In this document: positions 35,423 to 46,399 of the stretch, one piece after another
How positions within the stretch are numbered: the first letter of the stretch is position 1
Layout: each line of letters starts with the position of its first letter
Assembly (NCBI GenBank): GCA_030141605.1
Contig: JAQGDQ010000450.1
Location: 124,001-188,000 of the forward strand
DNA from: Tubiluchus corallicola
Lineage: Eukaryota; Priapulida; Priapulimorpha; Priapulimorphida; Tubiluchidae
Length of the DNA stretch: 64,000 nucleotides
Reading direction: 5' to 3'
The notes under the pieces: generated by a model
The model's database searches: none
What the model was told of the DNA's origin: nothing
The model's input: the letters and a program-made list of their open reading frames with translations, nothing else
Position numbers and translations under genes: made by a program

Positions 35423-35694
35423 GTTCAGACTTGCGAGTTTTCAGTCACGAGGTTTCTCTCTGACTGCAAACTCGCAAGTGTGAATTTATTTGCGAGTAAT
35501 TGTCGGCAATTTATTGCAAACTCTCCGACAACTGCTGCGAGTCGATTTCCTGCGAGTTACTGTCTAGTGTGAACGCCTCAGCTTCACGCAGTGAGTTGTT
35601 AGCTCGTGCCTACTGTCGGAGAGTAAGTAGTAACATTTTTTGCTGTCTACACTTGCAAATTACTTGGAGAGAAAACTCGCACCGTAAGTCTGAA
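35423..35694. mobile_element. MITE family M1, copy 3
   Basis: 272 bp, starting GTTCAGACTTGCGAGTTTTC and ending in a diverged AAAACTCGC...AGTCTGAA. Sequence outside the element (35249-35422) is also shared with 29316-29455. The insertion therefore predates the local duplication. Confidence 0.75.
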
Positions 35695-35769
35695 AGCACA
35701 GTAAGTATCAACGCATTTGTTCTTGTTCTTGTTCTAAAACATTAACAAATTTCCCAGACAATTTTATGG

Positions 35770-36060
35770 GGTGGTTGGAATAGCAGTTTGGTCATAGCGT
35801 GTGCCTGGGTAGCACCTGGATAGGTGACCACCAAAAAAATTTCTGTGCGGTTTCCTACCACCCCGGTTATTTACCTGCTGAGGAAGGTTGCATGATTCAT
35901 TTGAATGTAACTAAAACGCTTAAAATGTGTGCCCCACCTGAGGGGCTCATCCTAGAGTATTGACTAGATTCCAGTCCCATAACAACAATCAACCATGAAG
36001 TAGTCATTGTGGTTGAGTGCAGTAATCCGATTTGTAGTGTTCCGATCTATATAAAAAAGG
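35770..36060 (+). repeat. 5S rRNA-like SINE
   Basis: GCCTGGGTAGCACCTGGATA followed by GGTGACCACC matches about 24 of 30 positions of the 5S rRNA internal control region (GCCTGGTTAGTACTTGGATG then GGAGACCGCC). An upstream TAGCAG...GGTC block fits box A. The body (about 35850-36050) has no coding and ends near ATATAAAAAAGG. It fits a SINE3-type head. A diverged tRNA-type head is the alternative. Confidence 0.45.
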
Positions 36061-36066
36061 TATTAG

Positions 36067-36448
36067 TACAGGGTGGTAGGTAATTTCTTTAGGGATGCGG
36101 AAGCAACGAATAACGTTGCAGAATAATTTATCACATCAAAGGATTGATGAAATAATATTCTCAAAATTTAATGTTCTCTTAGGATACCTCCGATGTGCTT
36201 GGCAAGCTTTAGGTCCTGTGAATTTTCGTGTCATTCAGTTCAAATGAGAAAAATTAACCCTAGAATCTTCAGGTCACTGCTTTGATCATATCCTTCGAGA
36301 TTGGCTGTACCAGACAATAGGTTGTTGGTACAAACAAAATGTTGAGAACGTGATAGATTCGTAATTATTTCAGCAATACTTTGCAATGAATTATTCTGTA
36401 CTACGAATCATTGCTTCTACCCAGCAAAAGATTATACACCACCCTGTA
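36067..36448. mobile_element. Tc1/mariner-like MITE
   Basis: 382 bp with inverted ends TACAGGGTGGT and ACCACCCTGTA. The TACAGGGTG start and TA boundaries are typical of the mariner group. No transposase was seen. It lies immediately after the 5S-like SINE. Confidence 0.6.
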
Positions 36449-36779
36449 TATAAACACTTTCATAAAAACAAGCTCTTACACAAGTAAAGGAATGGAATTT
36501 CACTTCAAAACAGCAATGCTGAAACACCCAAATCTGAACAAACGAAGTTTACACAAGTTTACTGCTATTTAATAGCATCGCAAAGCGTACAGTTATGCAG
36601 CAAAAAGCTGTACTGTAATCGTGAGCGTAACATTGAATTCATGTCTATACGGCATGGTGGACGCAAAAATGAGCTAACATTTACATAATAATTATTAAAT
36701 CAGTGTTTAAACAGCACAAATAACAAATTTATTACACGTCAGCACATCTTTTATTTCATTTCTTGATGGGGAAGAAACG

Positions 36780-37150
36780 GAATTTTTAAAGCATGTCTCA
36801 AAAACTTTCTATAAAAAGTTATATGAGTTAGCATTAAGTGTCAGGTTTTGAAAGACATAAGACACATCTAACTGGAAAAGAAATTTCTTAGTAATTTGAA
36901 ATTTTTGCTCTGGCTGGTAAAGTGTCACTGTTTCACTATCCCAGTTAGCACCAAAAACGTCACTGGCTATTAACCTTTTATAGGTTTGCTTAGTAAGGAT
37001 TGTGTGTACTACAAATGCTTACAAACTTTACGCAATGTTATTACAACTTGATTTAAACGACCTACCATCAAAATGTTATGCCGGGAGTTTAAATTTGCAA
37101 CTTTTAAACAGTGATGCTACTAATTCCAATTCTGTATGCAGAAACCCAAC
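36780..37150. repeat. Dispersed repeat R3, partial copy
   Basis: Shares scattered blocks with 53945-54150: GTAAA(G/A)T, CACTATCCCAGT, AAAAACG, and a block TTACAAACTTTACGCAATGT against TTTAAACTTTACACAATGTT. A faint open frame is not conserved. It could be a relic of a protein-coding transposon. Confidence 0.4.
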
Positions 37151-37229
37151 ATGTAGATCCTACGAAATTCTTAGTCTTATGTAACAATTCTGTTTCCTTT
37201 AATTTGTTACAGGAATCACGCGAGTTGTT

Positions 37230-38974
37230 TTTAAAACGTAGGCTACGTTTCAGCTCAGTCAATGGCGCCATTCGACGACATTTAGTTTTGAATGGAATAA
37301 GTTACCAGAGACAAGAGCAGTGGAGGCTCGTAGCTAAAATTACTGGGGGTGCTGCTTCAGAAAAAATTTGCCATTGTTTTAAAAAGAACCAAACATATGT
37401 AATTTTAATGTTGTGATTTGTAATTGTAATTTTAAAAAAAAGCATACGAAAGTTTATACGTAAACTTTATAAAATCCTAAACAAAAAATATTTTTTTCTT
37501 ACTAATAGCCTAAATTATCGCCGTTTCAAGTTTGATCCATTCACGGTAAGCACATGACAACTGCCAACAAACTGTGTGAGCGACAGTACTTTCTGTATGC
37601 ATAGCCGCATGCGAAAAACAGCCATACACAGCATTGCTGGAGCGCACTGTCCTGGACTGTGAAGCAATCCTACCCTCACGTGCTCTGGTTCCGTACAAAT
37701 ATAAAGAAAAAAGACTTATTATATTGAATATTATTGATAACACTGGGTGAAAATAGGGGGTGTTGCAGTTCCACAGTACCGATACACGAGCCGCCACTAG
37801 ACAGGAGCGAATGTATTGTCGGACTTCGAAGTCCGAAATCATTTCTAGTGTTAATCTATAACTGTAGGCCTTAACTGGGTACGTGGAAATTTCACTCAGT
37901 TTTCGATGGAAGTAGGTCTCAAGATAAAATGAATTTAAAGCAGCGTAACTAGTTAATTGATTTTTAAACATGTCGTTTCACAACCACATACTCAGAGAGC
38001 CACGTGTAATGGCCGATGGGTAAACTTGCACTAGTTGGCATAAAATTAAGTTAATAGGTTTCAAGTTTCTGAGCCGCTTAATCATGGCGTCTTTGCAAAT
38101 TGATTTGATCTGCGAACTTAACGCTAGCATTTTGCCAGCCAACCAGCAAAATAGGAAAAGCATGCATACTCAGAAAGTCTCTACGCAGTTTCATTTCAAA
38201 GTGAAAAATTTTCTGATTTTGACAGTGTAGTTTATAATTATGATCCCTTTGGTCAGCCATTATAGGCCTATTTATTAATCTGTTTAAACTATCGATACCT
38301 GCCTGCGGTAGAAAAAAAATGGACGAACTATAAAAAAACCTTCCATACAAAAAAATATCACTTTGCATTACGCTTACTTGTTTCAAGGACTTATGTAACT
38401 GGAAAAGAAAGTTCTAAAATGTTTTTGGACCACCTTGTAAAAGCGGCATTGTATTACCATTCACCAGAAACACATTATTCTTATTGACAATGTAAAGTAA
38501 TTTATACTTTTGCTTAGTTAGCAAAAAGTGTACTACTTTTTAGCGAAATTTAGTAACTTTAACCAACGTGATACAGCTCAACAGGACGAAATTTAGTAAC
38601 TTTAACAAATGTGATGCAGTTCAACAGGACCTTGTTGACAGTTGCATATCCTTACCGTGAATGGATCAAACTTGAACTGCGATAATTTAGGCTATTAGTA
38701 AGAAAAAAAAATTTTTTGTTTCGGATTTTATCAAGTTTATGTATAAAAAACTTTTGTATGCCTGTTTGTTTAAGATTATAATTACAAATTACTACATTAA
38801 AATTACGTATGTTTGCTTCATTTTAAAACAATGGCAAAATTTTTCTGAAGCAGCACCCCCACTAATTTTAGTTACGAGCCGCCACTCTCCTTTCTCTGGT
38901 AACTTGTTAAATTTAAAACTAAATGTCGTCGAATGGCGCCATTGTCTGAGCTGAAACGTAGCCTATGTTTTAAA
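37230..38974. mobile_element. Long inverted repeat element (1.75 kb) with hAT-like inner ends
   Basis: The left arm (37230-37566) and right arm (38633-38974) are inverted copies of about 340 bp. Outer ends are AAAACGTAGGCTACGTTTCA and its partner TGAAACGTAGCCTATGTTTT. Both arms contain TGGCGCCATT(C), and further in CAGTGG(A/C)GGCTCGTA with (A/G)CTAAAATTA and GGGGGTGCTGCTTCAG. CAGTGGCGGCT-type sequence is typical of hAT ends, here about 90 bp inside the outer boundary. The interior includes an open frame on the minus strand (37510-37971, 153 aa, partly inside the left arm) with no recognised domain. Confidence 0.75.
38541..38632. repeat. Tandem duplication of a ~45-50 bp unit
   Basis: GAAATTTAGTAACTTTAAC... 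and ...GATGCAGTTCAACAGGAC occur twice in a row inside the 1.75-kb inverted repeat element, bordering its right arm. Confidence 0.7.
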
Positions 38975-38989
38975 TATTAAAAAGTTTGA

Positions 38990-40130
38990 GTCGGAGATCG
39001 GATCAACCTGTCGCTCCCGGCTCGCAAACGGGCGCATGCACAGTTACAGCTGGGTTCATCACAGTGTAGATCATAGCTTACCCTCTATTACCTATTCTGT
39101 GGGTCTCCAGTTCACAGCTGGCTGCAACGATGCACCTTGTGACTTACAACAGTGAAGGGCTGATCGTTGAAAGGATAAGCCCTTGCTGAGGCAACATTTG
39201 CTTGACTGAAGAAGCAAGGATCTACTCCCAACTCTCCCCAATAAGTTAGTCTTACCAAAATGTATATATGAGCAATCGAATTCTAAAACAACAACTTGTG
39301 GCGTCTTAGTTGCGTGGTGCAGCTTCTACTAAACATCTTGTGGCGTGTTAGTTGCAATGAGTAAGTTATATGCCACGTTGTTATCAAGTTGCCACGGAAG
39401 CTAAGTCAAAGCTGAGCATTGTGACATCTTTCGGCAAAAACTCGTACAGTATTAAACATTTGTTTAAAATTAACAGCAATAAGATCAGCATTTTATTGTG
39501 TTGTCCAGTAAAATTTTAAAGGCAATCGAAATCTTGGAAATGTCTGTCAGTGCCTAGCTGTATTTTTAAATACTTGTAAAAATTGAAACATTATTCCAAC
39601 TTTTTGTTAGAATATTTTTCGCAAATTTATTGCGAAAATGAAATAAATTTTATTGTTCCATTCCGTAGACGATCCTTATATCGCTGCCCGAGTTACGTAA
39701 ATCCCACTGACATCTTTTAACCATGTTTATAACAAGAAAATAATTTCTATTTCAGGATACTAATATTACGTAGATATTTAATATAAATTTTTACCGCACT
39801 TGAAATAAGACACCGCCATGATTTGCTATATCTGTCATGCTTGTTTATCTTATACGCACCAAAAATAAAGAGAGACAACAAAGAGCTGGAACAGACAATA
39901 AAGAGTTGCTACATAAACAACAGCTGACCTATTTCTATCAATTTGTCACAAAGTTTGTTTGTTGTCCAGCAAACCAGACTGAAGGGACAGTTAGGTACTA
40001 TTGACCATAGCAAACATAATATTGATCAGTAAATGGCTTGCGTGATTGACAAATAAAAAGCAAAACACAGTAACGAATGCTTTCAGTCCACAAGTAGACA
40101 GTCCGCACAAGCAACGCGTTTTACAGTGAA
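38990..40130. other. Intergenic, possible SINE remnant
   Basis: 39000-39260 is less AT-rich than its surroundings and looks repeat-derived (TCGCTCCCGGCTCGCAAACG, GGTCTCCAGTTCACAGC), but no copy was found in this window. The rest is plain AT-rich sequence. Confidence 0.3.
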
Positions 40131-41385
40131 ATGATTTCCAGACGTGCGCTACTTTTTCTTACTAGTGTCATTATCTTTCAGTTAGCAGTATTTTGCATCA
40201 GGCCATCAGCGAGTTGTTCGTCAAAAAGTTGTTCGTCTTAAGCGCCTCAGATACAGAGAGCATTGCATTCCAAAAGGATATGCTGTGATTCGTGAAAACA
40301 AACAGGATGTGCAGGATCACTCACTTACAGGTGCTGAACTTGCATTGGGTATCTGGGATGGCGATCCCCTTGCAAATTTCACGATCAATGTAATTCTGCT
40401 ACTAAGTAATGCATTAAACTTTAGCTTTAATGTAAAGACGGTTGAAAGTCCAGAAACTGTGGTTGAAAAGGCTGAGCCAGACATATTTGGACTGGTGATA
40501 ATGCTTTATGAATGAACAAAATACATGACTTTTCTTCATCCAGTCACATATACACCATATGTGTTCGTTACAAAACGGTAAAGGTCTGTTAAATTGAATC
40601 CCTGTAACTTGTTCATTACAAAACGGAACAAGTTAAATGGGTTCAATTCAACAGTCCCTTTCGGCACGCCGGATTTGCTTACTCCTAATAGCATACGATC
40701 TCTTGGCTTTTATTATGCTGCCTTGATTGTCAAAAAACGACAAGCAATGAAAATCATTTCAATCAAATAAACTATAGTCCCAATAAGACAGGTATATTCT
40801 GATTGCCATGTACACAGGAACAATGGTCAGTAAGTTGTTTGTAAGCAGGCAACAGTATGCCTTCTCTACTTTGCAAGAGTTAGTAAACAGTGACATTGTT
40901 CCTGCGACTCTCGGAGATTTTGCTTTTACTGCCATGTTAAAAACCAGTCGACCTGATACAGATTATGGCAAGCTGCAGAGGAAAATGGAAACTGATGCCT
41001 GTGCATTATGCGGCTACAGGAATAGATCTCACGGCTACGGGGCAGTACACATTTTTTCAAGATAGCACCTATGCAAAGTTATCTTTTGTCGTTATCCAAT
41101 GTAGATTTTCTGTTGAGGTCCCAACAGAAAGCAATTACACTGAAGCACTAAACTGCGGCTTTGCCAGATTACTACAATGTGACATGATAACAGGGGCTTT
41201 TAAATTAGCTGCTAAATCTGTCAGAGCATTGTTTGGACATGTCCATTCAAACAATAGAAGCACAAGAAATTCCTGCTGAACAGCTTAGTGCTGCATTCTG
41301 GGTAAAGCTGTTTGGAATGAGCACCAACACTTTTTACTTTCATAATAAATTCACTTTATTATCCTATACTGTTAAATAATTTTCA
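40131..41385 (+). pseudogene. Ionotropic receptor copy A, decayed
   Basis: Collinear with the intact receptor at 44878-46284: a start-region signal peptide (MISRRALLFLTSVIIFQL), ELALGIWDGDPLANFTINV, NALNFSFNV, KAEPDIFGLV, then IAMYTGTMVSKLFVS near the pore/TM3 and QRKM-rich S2 pieces, ending near the TM4 region (ATGAGCACCAACA). Stops occur soon after the signal peptide and after ALYE-like sequence at 40512, and TM1 and part of the pore are missing. Around 40583-40657 a 32-bp stretch is present both inverted and direct. The gene is dead. Confidence 0.85.
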
Positions 41386-41504
41386 CAGATTTACAGTTTA
41401 ACTTGCAGGTAAATTGACTGTTTAGTTTCGCCTTTGTGTTGAATGCACATAGGTGGCTTTGATTAAGAATGAACATTTAAGAATGAGCACTGCCACATGG
41501 GCCC

Positions 41505-41580
41505 ATAGTTCACATGGCTAGAGCTTACAAGTGCTGATCCAGTTCAAATCCCAATAGAGTCACTGTTTTCTGCTCATCTC
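41505..41580 (+). repeat. tRNA-derived SINE-like fragment
   Basis: TAGTTCACATGGCTAGAGC resembles a pol III A box region, and CCAGTTCAAATCCC about 25 bp on resembles a B box. Distances are near tRNA-like, but stems do not form well, so this is a tRNA-derived repeat rather than a gene. Confidence 0.4.
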
Positions 41581-41639
41581 ATTAGCTGTTAGGTAAACTC
41601 TTGTTGTTTATTGCAAACCATTAAGTTTATTAGTTCTTA

Positions 41640-42865
41640 TCACAGTTAATGCCGTTATATGTTACAAAATATTTAAAAAAGGCTTTTAGTAGTTTCATTA
41701 GAAACCTGCTCAGCTTTGTTAGCCAGTTATAACAAAATCGGATGACAGATTACACAAACTAATGCTACCACTTTGACAGAACCACCCCAAAGCAGCTTGT
41801 AATTTCATGAAAGAGATGAAAACTTGTAGCCTCTTCCCTGTCATTTCCTTCTGGTACAGCATAATATGCTAGATGTTATCGTTAATTCCGATTAGGAATG
41901 TAATTCAGTGAAATTGCCTCTTAAATTTTTAACCAGCTTACTTATGTTATTCTTAAAAAAAGATAGAAATGTTCATTCAACTATCATTTGTAAGACGGTC
42001 AGCTGAACAACACTGGTACTCTTGTACTGCGTTGCTATGTGCTTGAGTCCAACTACATCAAATTATTTACGTACTTGTGGATTCATTCTATTTTTTGTAA
42101 GAATTAGTTTTCTGCAACTACACATACATATCCTTTTAACTAGATTACCTTCATACTAGCTAGTAAAGCATTTTGCAAAAAAACAAATTTAAATCGATTT
42201 TGTTATTACTAAAGGCATAAAAAACGCGCGCATGAAGAACGACATTGTAACCTAGGGTTACAATAAAAAAGGGAAAGTAAAGTATATAATATAAACATGA
42301 AATATAAAATACATAATAATGAATGTGTCAGAGACAGGATTTAGCTTTCGATTTTCTTCATGTAGCAAAGAAGGTTTTAAATAATAACATTAACTATTTT
42401 CTAATAAAGAAAGAGACGATAATTATTTGATAAATAATGAAATCAAGAAAAAAAACTAAAAATGTAAGCAGCATTTCTATTAATCACAATTCAATCAGTT
42501 TACAATCTACTACATTAGTTTTCTATGTACCAATAGAGTCTATTGGTGTTCATTACATTTTTCTTTTCTTTATGTAAGACACCCTCACATAATTCTACAG
42601 CACTTCGTTATTTTTTACTTCGTTTATTTTTATTATTTACACAGTGAATTTTCTGAACTTGAAACAGACACCGAAAACTCTAACAACAACGTAAAAAACA
42701 CCAGGGACAGTGCATCTAAAAATTGCCTTTGGGACAATTAAGTAAGTTTCTAATTTAGTAAGTTTCCTTAGCAAATCTTTTAACAATACATTATTCTACT
42801 AAAATCAGCCCACTAGAAGAGTCATCATCACTATTAATACACACATGCCACGTGAATCAAAAGCC
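41640..42865. other. Intergenic, nothing recognised
   Basis: AT-rich flank between receptor copies A and B. No coding seen. Confidence 0.4.
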
Positions 42866-42869
42866 GATA

Positions 42870-43828
42870 ATGTGCATCATGATCATCATTTGGGCATTTT
42901 GTTTTTGGTTGAGTTTAAGCAAATATCAGTATTTTCACTAACTAATGCATTCGTTAACAGATGTGACTCCGTTAAACTGTTCCTCCCATATTTAACCTAA
43001 GAAAAAGACATGCTTTTTGTATTCTGTGAGACTGTTTTAGTTCCTCAGTTCCACAACGAAATTGGAATGTTCCAAAAGTAAAAGAACTAAATTGGCATTT
43101 ACTTAGCATCCGGGTGCGTATGCTTATTGGGGGTGCCGAATAGATAAAATCGGTTTACTGGATTAGTTTTAATACTCAACAACAAGAGCGGAATGCTCCA
43201 AAACTAGCAAAAAAGAGACATGGCAGTTTATTGCTGCACCGGACGACTTTGACTCAATTTGACACAACATTGAATGCATTCGTTTTCTTGTTGTTGCAAA
43301 TCAAAAAATCTGCCTGTAATTTGACACTTCTTTTTATTAGCAGACAGGTATCTCCAAAAGACTACTGAAAGCGGTGTTTTTTAATGACACTTGCATGCTT
43401 TTTTGTTTGCTTTTCTTTCATTTTTATTTGTCTTACCAGCATAAAAACCACGAGTGACAACAATGAACTATAATGACAGCACACGAAATTGATCTACTGC
43501 TTTCAGTTTGTGACAGAGTTTGTTTAGAGTTGCACAAAAAGACACCCAAAACAAAGAAGAAATATTTATCTACTAGTGTTGAAAGAGCATAATATTAATT
43601 AGCAAATAGCCTGTGTGACAAGCTATTTGCTAATAAATATTATGCTCTTTTAAGCTTAGTGTTTACAGTCGAGACAAAAGCAAAATATCGTGACAAAGGC
43701 TTTCAGTGCCGAACTGCAGAGAAATTTCCATACAGACGCTGCTGCTTGTCGTTTGTAGTTTTACTCTTGAGTGTTTCATAATAGAATCACTGTATTATCA
43801 AGTAAAGCATTACATAAATGCGTAGCTT
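42870..43828 (+). pseudogene. Ionotropic receptor unit B, reduced to flank and C-terminal end
   Basis: 42870-43100 matches the 5' flank of the intact unit (44190-44400) and 46640-46870: TCATTTGGGCATTTTGT, ATCAGTATTTTCACTAACTA, GCATTCGTTAA. 43770-43826 encodes the last TM4/C-terminal residues (FIIESLYYQVKHYINA, stop) in the receptor frame, and the 3' flank to about 43935 matches 46285-46400. Nearly the entire coding region between is gone, so the unit is an internally deleted copy. Confidence 0.7.
43582..43650. repeat. Near-perfect 29-bp hairpin
   Basis: The left arm 43582-43610 and right arm 43622-43650 are reverse complements with a single mismatch, separated by an 11-nt loop (CTGTGTGACAA). 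The arms begin AAAGAGCATAATATT and end ATATTATGCTCTTT. It could be a pre-miRNA-like hairpin, a tiny MITE, or a scar of a palindromic rearrangement. Confidence 0.85.
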
Positions 43829-44877
43829 AAGTTACAAATAAATTGAATAGTAAGCTTCACCTTTCTATTTAATCGTCATGGTGAATGTGTGCTGCAAGGA
43901 AAATTGAGGTCTATTCTACCATATGTGCTTCTAGTTGAATGTGGTTAGAGCTTCTTACTTTGTGTTATTTTGCTATTCTAATCATCAGGTTATATATATA
44001 TATATATATATATAAGTCGTTATGAGTTATTACTGTTTTAGCTTGACAAAGATACGAACCAGTTGTATAGATACGACAGCACCTCTCTACTTTGTACAAC
44101 GATAGATTATAACAAAGTAGTCTATTTCACCACTTATGTATCTATTTTATTATAGTTAAGATATGAATAATAATTTGCTACATAATCATCTTTTGTGCAT
44201 TTTGTTTTGGGTTGTGTTCAGTTGAATATCGGTATTTTCACTAACTAGAGCATTCATTAAAAAAAACCACAGCTTATGTTTATCCTATAGTGAATCTACG
44301 CAAAATGCTACCTTTTCGTAGTCCACTAGACATTTAGTTCGTTCCCATGCTCCATAACAAGACTGGGACACTCCAAGACTAGGGGAATTTAATGCTGCAG
44401 ATGTTATTTTTCCTCCTTTGGCACAAACACCATATAGTTCATTATTGTAGTTGACCGACACTGAAAGAACTTATTGTTCTAAAATGAAAAAAGTTGCTTT
44501 ATGTTCATGTTTTTAATGTTGCCTATATTAACAGACATGCCTTTTCTAAAAATTAGTTTTGGCAGTGATGTCATTTTATACGTTTCTACCATTATGTTGG
44601 CTTTGCGTGCATGAAAGACATAAGCGAGAACAATGAAACATAAAGGTTGGTAAACAAATTTATCCCATAATTTTCAATTTGTGACGAAGAGGTATTTGTA
44701 GTAGCAAACAAAAACCAAAACAAAAGTTATATCATGCTACTAATAACAATGTAAACCTGCAAATTTTAATAAACATTAACAACAGTAATGTTGGAACAGG
44801 AAAGACAAAGCAAACTAGAGCAGGACAAATGCCTTTACTTCTGATCACAACTGCAAGTAATTCAGAGTTGCAGTGAA

Positions 44878-46284
44878 ATGGTATTCAGACAGACACTGTT
44901 CTTTCTTGCTTGCGTCATTACTCTTCAGTTTTTGGAAATATTTTGCATCAGTGAGGGCAAAACCAAACTGGACAAACAGCGAATTGTCACTCAGGTCAAG
45001 CACCTGAGGAACAAAAAGGGCAGCATTCAAAAAGGATATGTGGGACTTCATGAAAACAGATGGAATACACAGGACTACTCACTTAAAGGTGCTCATCTTG
45101 CAGTCGGGATCTGGGACGATGATCCCACTGCACTTTTCACGATTGATGTAGTACTGTTACTGAGTAATGTATTAAACTTTAGCTTTAACATAAACGTTAT
45201 TGAAGCTTTAGAAACTCCAGAAATTGTGGCTGAAAAGGCTGAGGTAGACATATTTGGACTGGTGACAATACTTCGCGAAAGAATGAAATACATGACTTTT
45301 CTGCATCCAATCACATATTGGCCACAAGTGTTCATTACAAAGCGGAATAAGTTGCAAGGATTCAACTTAACAGACCCTTTCAGCACTCCGGTCTGGTTAC
45401 TTCTGATAACATTCGGGCTCTTAGCTGGACCAATAATCTACTGTTTTGATTGTGAAACAAAGACGACAAATAATGAAAATTATTTTAATCAAATAAACTG
45501 CAGGCCTACTAAGACACGCATAACGTACTACATTCAATATACCCTAGCCTCATTTCTGCAGCAAGGTGGGACTTACTTACCTCAGCGTTTCGCAGCTCAG
45601 ATTATTACTGGATGTTGGTGGCTGTTTGTTATTATTTTAATTGCCATGTACACAGGAACACTGGTCAGTAAGCTATTTGTAAGCAAGCAACACCACGTGT
45701 TCTCTACTTTGCAAGAATTAGTAGACAGTGACATTGTTCCTGTAACTATTGGAGACTTTGCTTCTACTTCTATTTTAAAAAACAGCCAACCTGATACAGA
45801 TTATAACAAGCTGTGGAAGAAAATGGAAAATGACAAGAACGTGCCTGTGGGTGATGCAGCAACAGCATTAGATATTACGGCTACAGGACGGTATACATAT
45901 TTTCGCTCTGGAATGTTTGCAAAGTTAGATTTTGTCAAAGATTTCAAATTATATCGAAGCTGTAGATTCTCTATAGCACCAGTCACCACAGCACCATTTC
46001 AAACATCGTTTGCAGTCCCAAGAAAAAGTATTTATGCAGAGGCACTAAACTTCGGCTTCGCTATATTACTGCAAAGTGGCATGATAAATCAGCTGTTAGA
46101 AGAAATGCTTCGTCCAGCGCAACAGTGTTTGGACACACCCACTCAAGCTGTAAAAGTACAAGCAATTGCTGTGGAACAGCTTAATGCTGTATTCTGGTTA
46201 ATTCTTCTTGGAATGAGCATTGCACTTTTTACTTTCATAATAGAATCACTGTATTATCGAGTAAAGCATTACATAAATCCGTAG
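44878..46284 (+). CDS. Variant ionotropic glutamate receptor (IR-like), intact, single exon
   Basis: 468 aa, encoded without introns. A signal peptide (about 1-24, LFFLACVITLQFLEIF) is followed by a short ligand-binding S1 half (about 70-160: LAVGIWDDDP, LSNVLNFSFNINV, ILRERMKYMTFLHPITY). TM1 lies near 171-190, a re-entrant pore loop near 218-240, TM3 near 241-268 with MYTGTLVSKL replacing the SYTANLAAF gate motif of true glutamate receptors, S2 near 275-430 and TM4 near 438-457. Cys 362 and Cys 417 sit 55 residues apart, as in the conserved S2 disulfide. There is no amino-terminal (LIVBP-like) domain. IRs are ligand-gated cation channels used in chemosensation; the ligand is unknown. It is the only intact member of the local tandem array. 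Confidence 0.9.
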   Translation: MVFRQTLFFLACVITLQFLEIFCISEGKTKLDKQRIVTQVKHLRNKKGSIQKGYVGLHENRWNTQDYSLKGAHLAVGIWDDDPTALFTIDVVLLLSNVLNFSFNINVIEALETPEIVAEKAEVDIFGLVTILRERMKYMTFLHPITYWPQVFITKRNKLQGFNLTDPFSTPVWLLLITFGLLAGPIIYCFDCETKTTNNENYFNQINCRPTKTRITYYIQYTLASFLQQGGTYLPQRFAAQIITGCWWLFVIILIAMYTGTLVSKLFVSKQHHVFSTLQELVDSDIVPVTIGDFASTSILKNSQPDTDYNKLWKKMENDKNVPVGDAATALDITATGRYTYFRSGMFAKLDFVKDFKLYRSCRFSIAPVTTAPFQTSFAVPRKSIYAEALNFGFAILLQSGMINQLLEEMLRPAQQCLDTPTQAVKVQAIAVEQLNAVFWLILLGMSIALFTFIIESLYYRVKHYINP

Positions 46285-46399
46285 CTTAAGTTAGAAACAA
46301 ATCGATAAATTAGCGTCGCTTTTCCATTTAATGAGCATGCTGAATTTGCGCTGCAAGGAGAATTGATGCCTATTCTACCACATGTGCTTGTAGCATTGT

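Noticed and set aside
45093-45386. 97-aa minus-strand frame over the receptor gene
   Set aside because: Shadow of the intact plus-strand receptor coding sequence.
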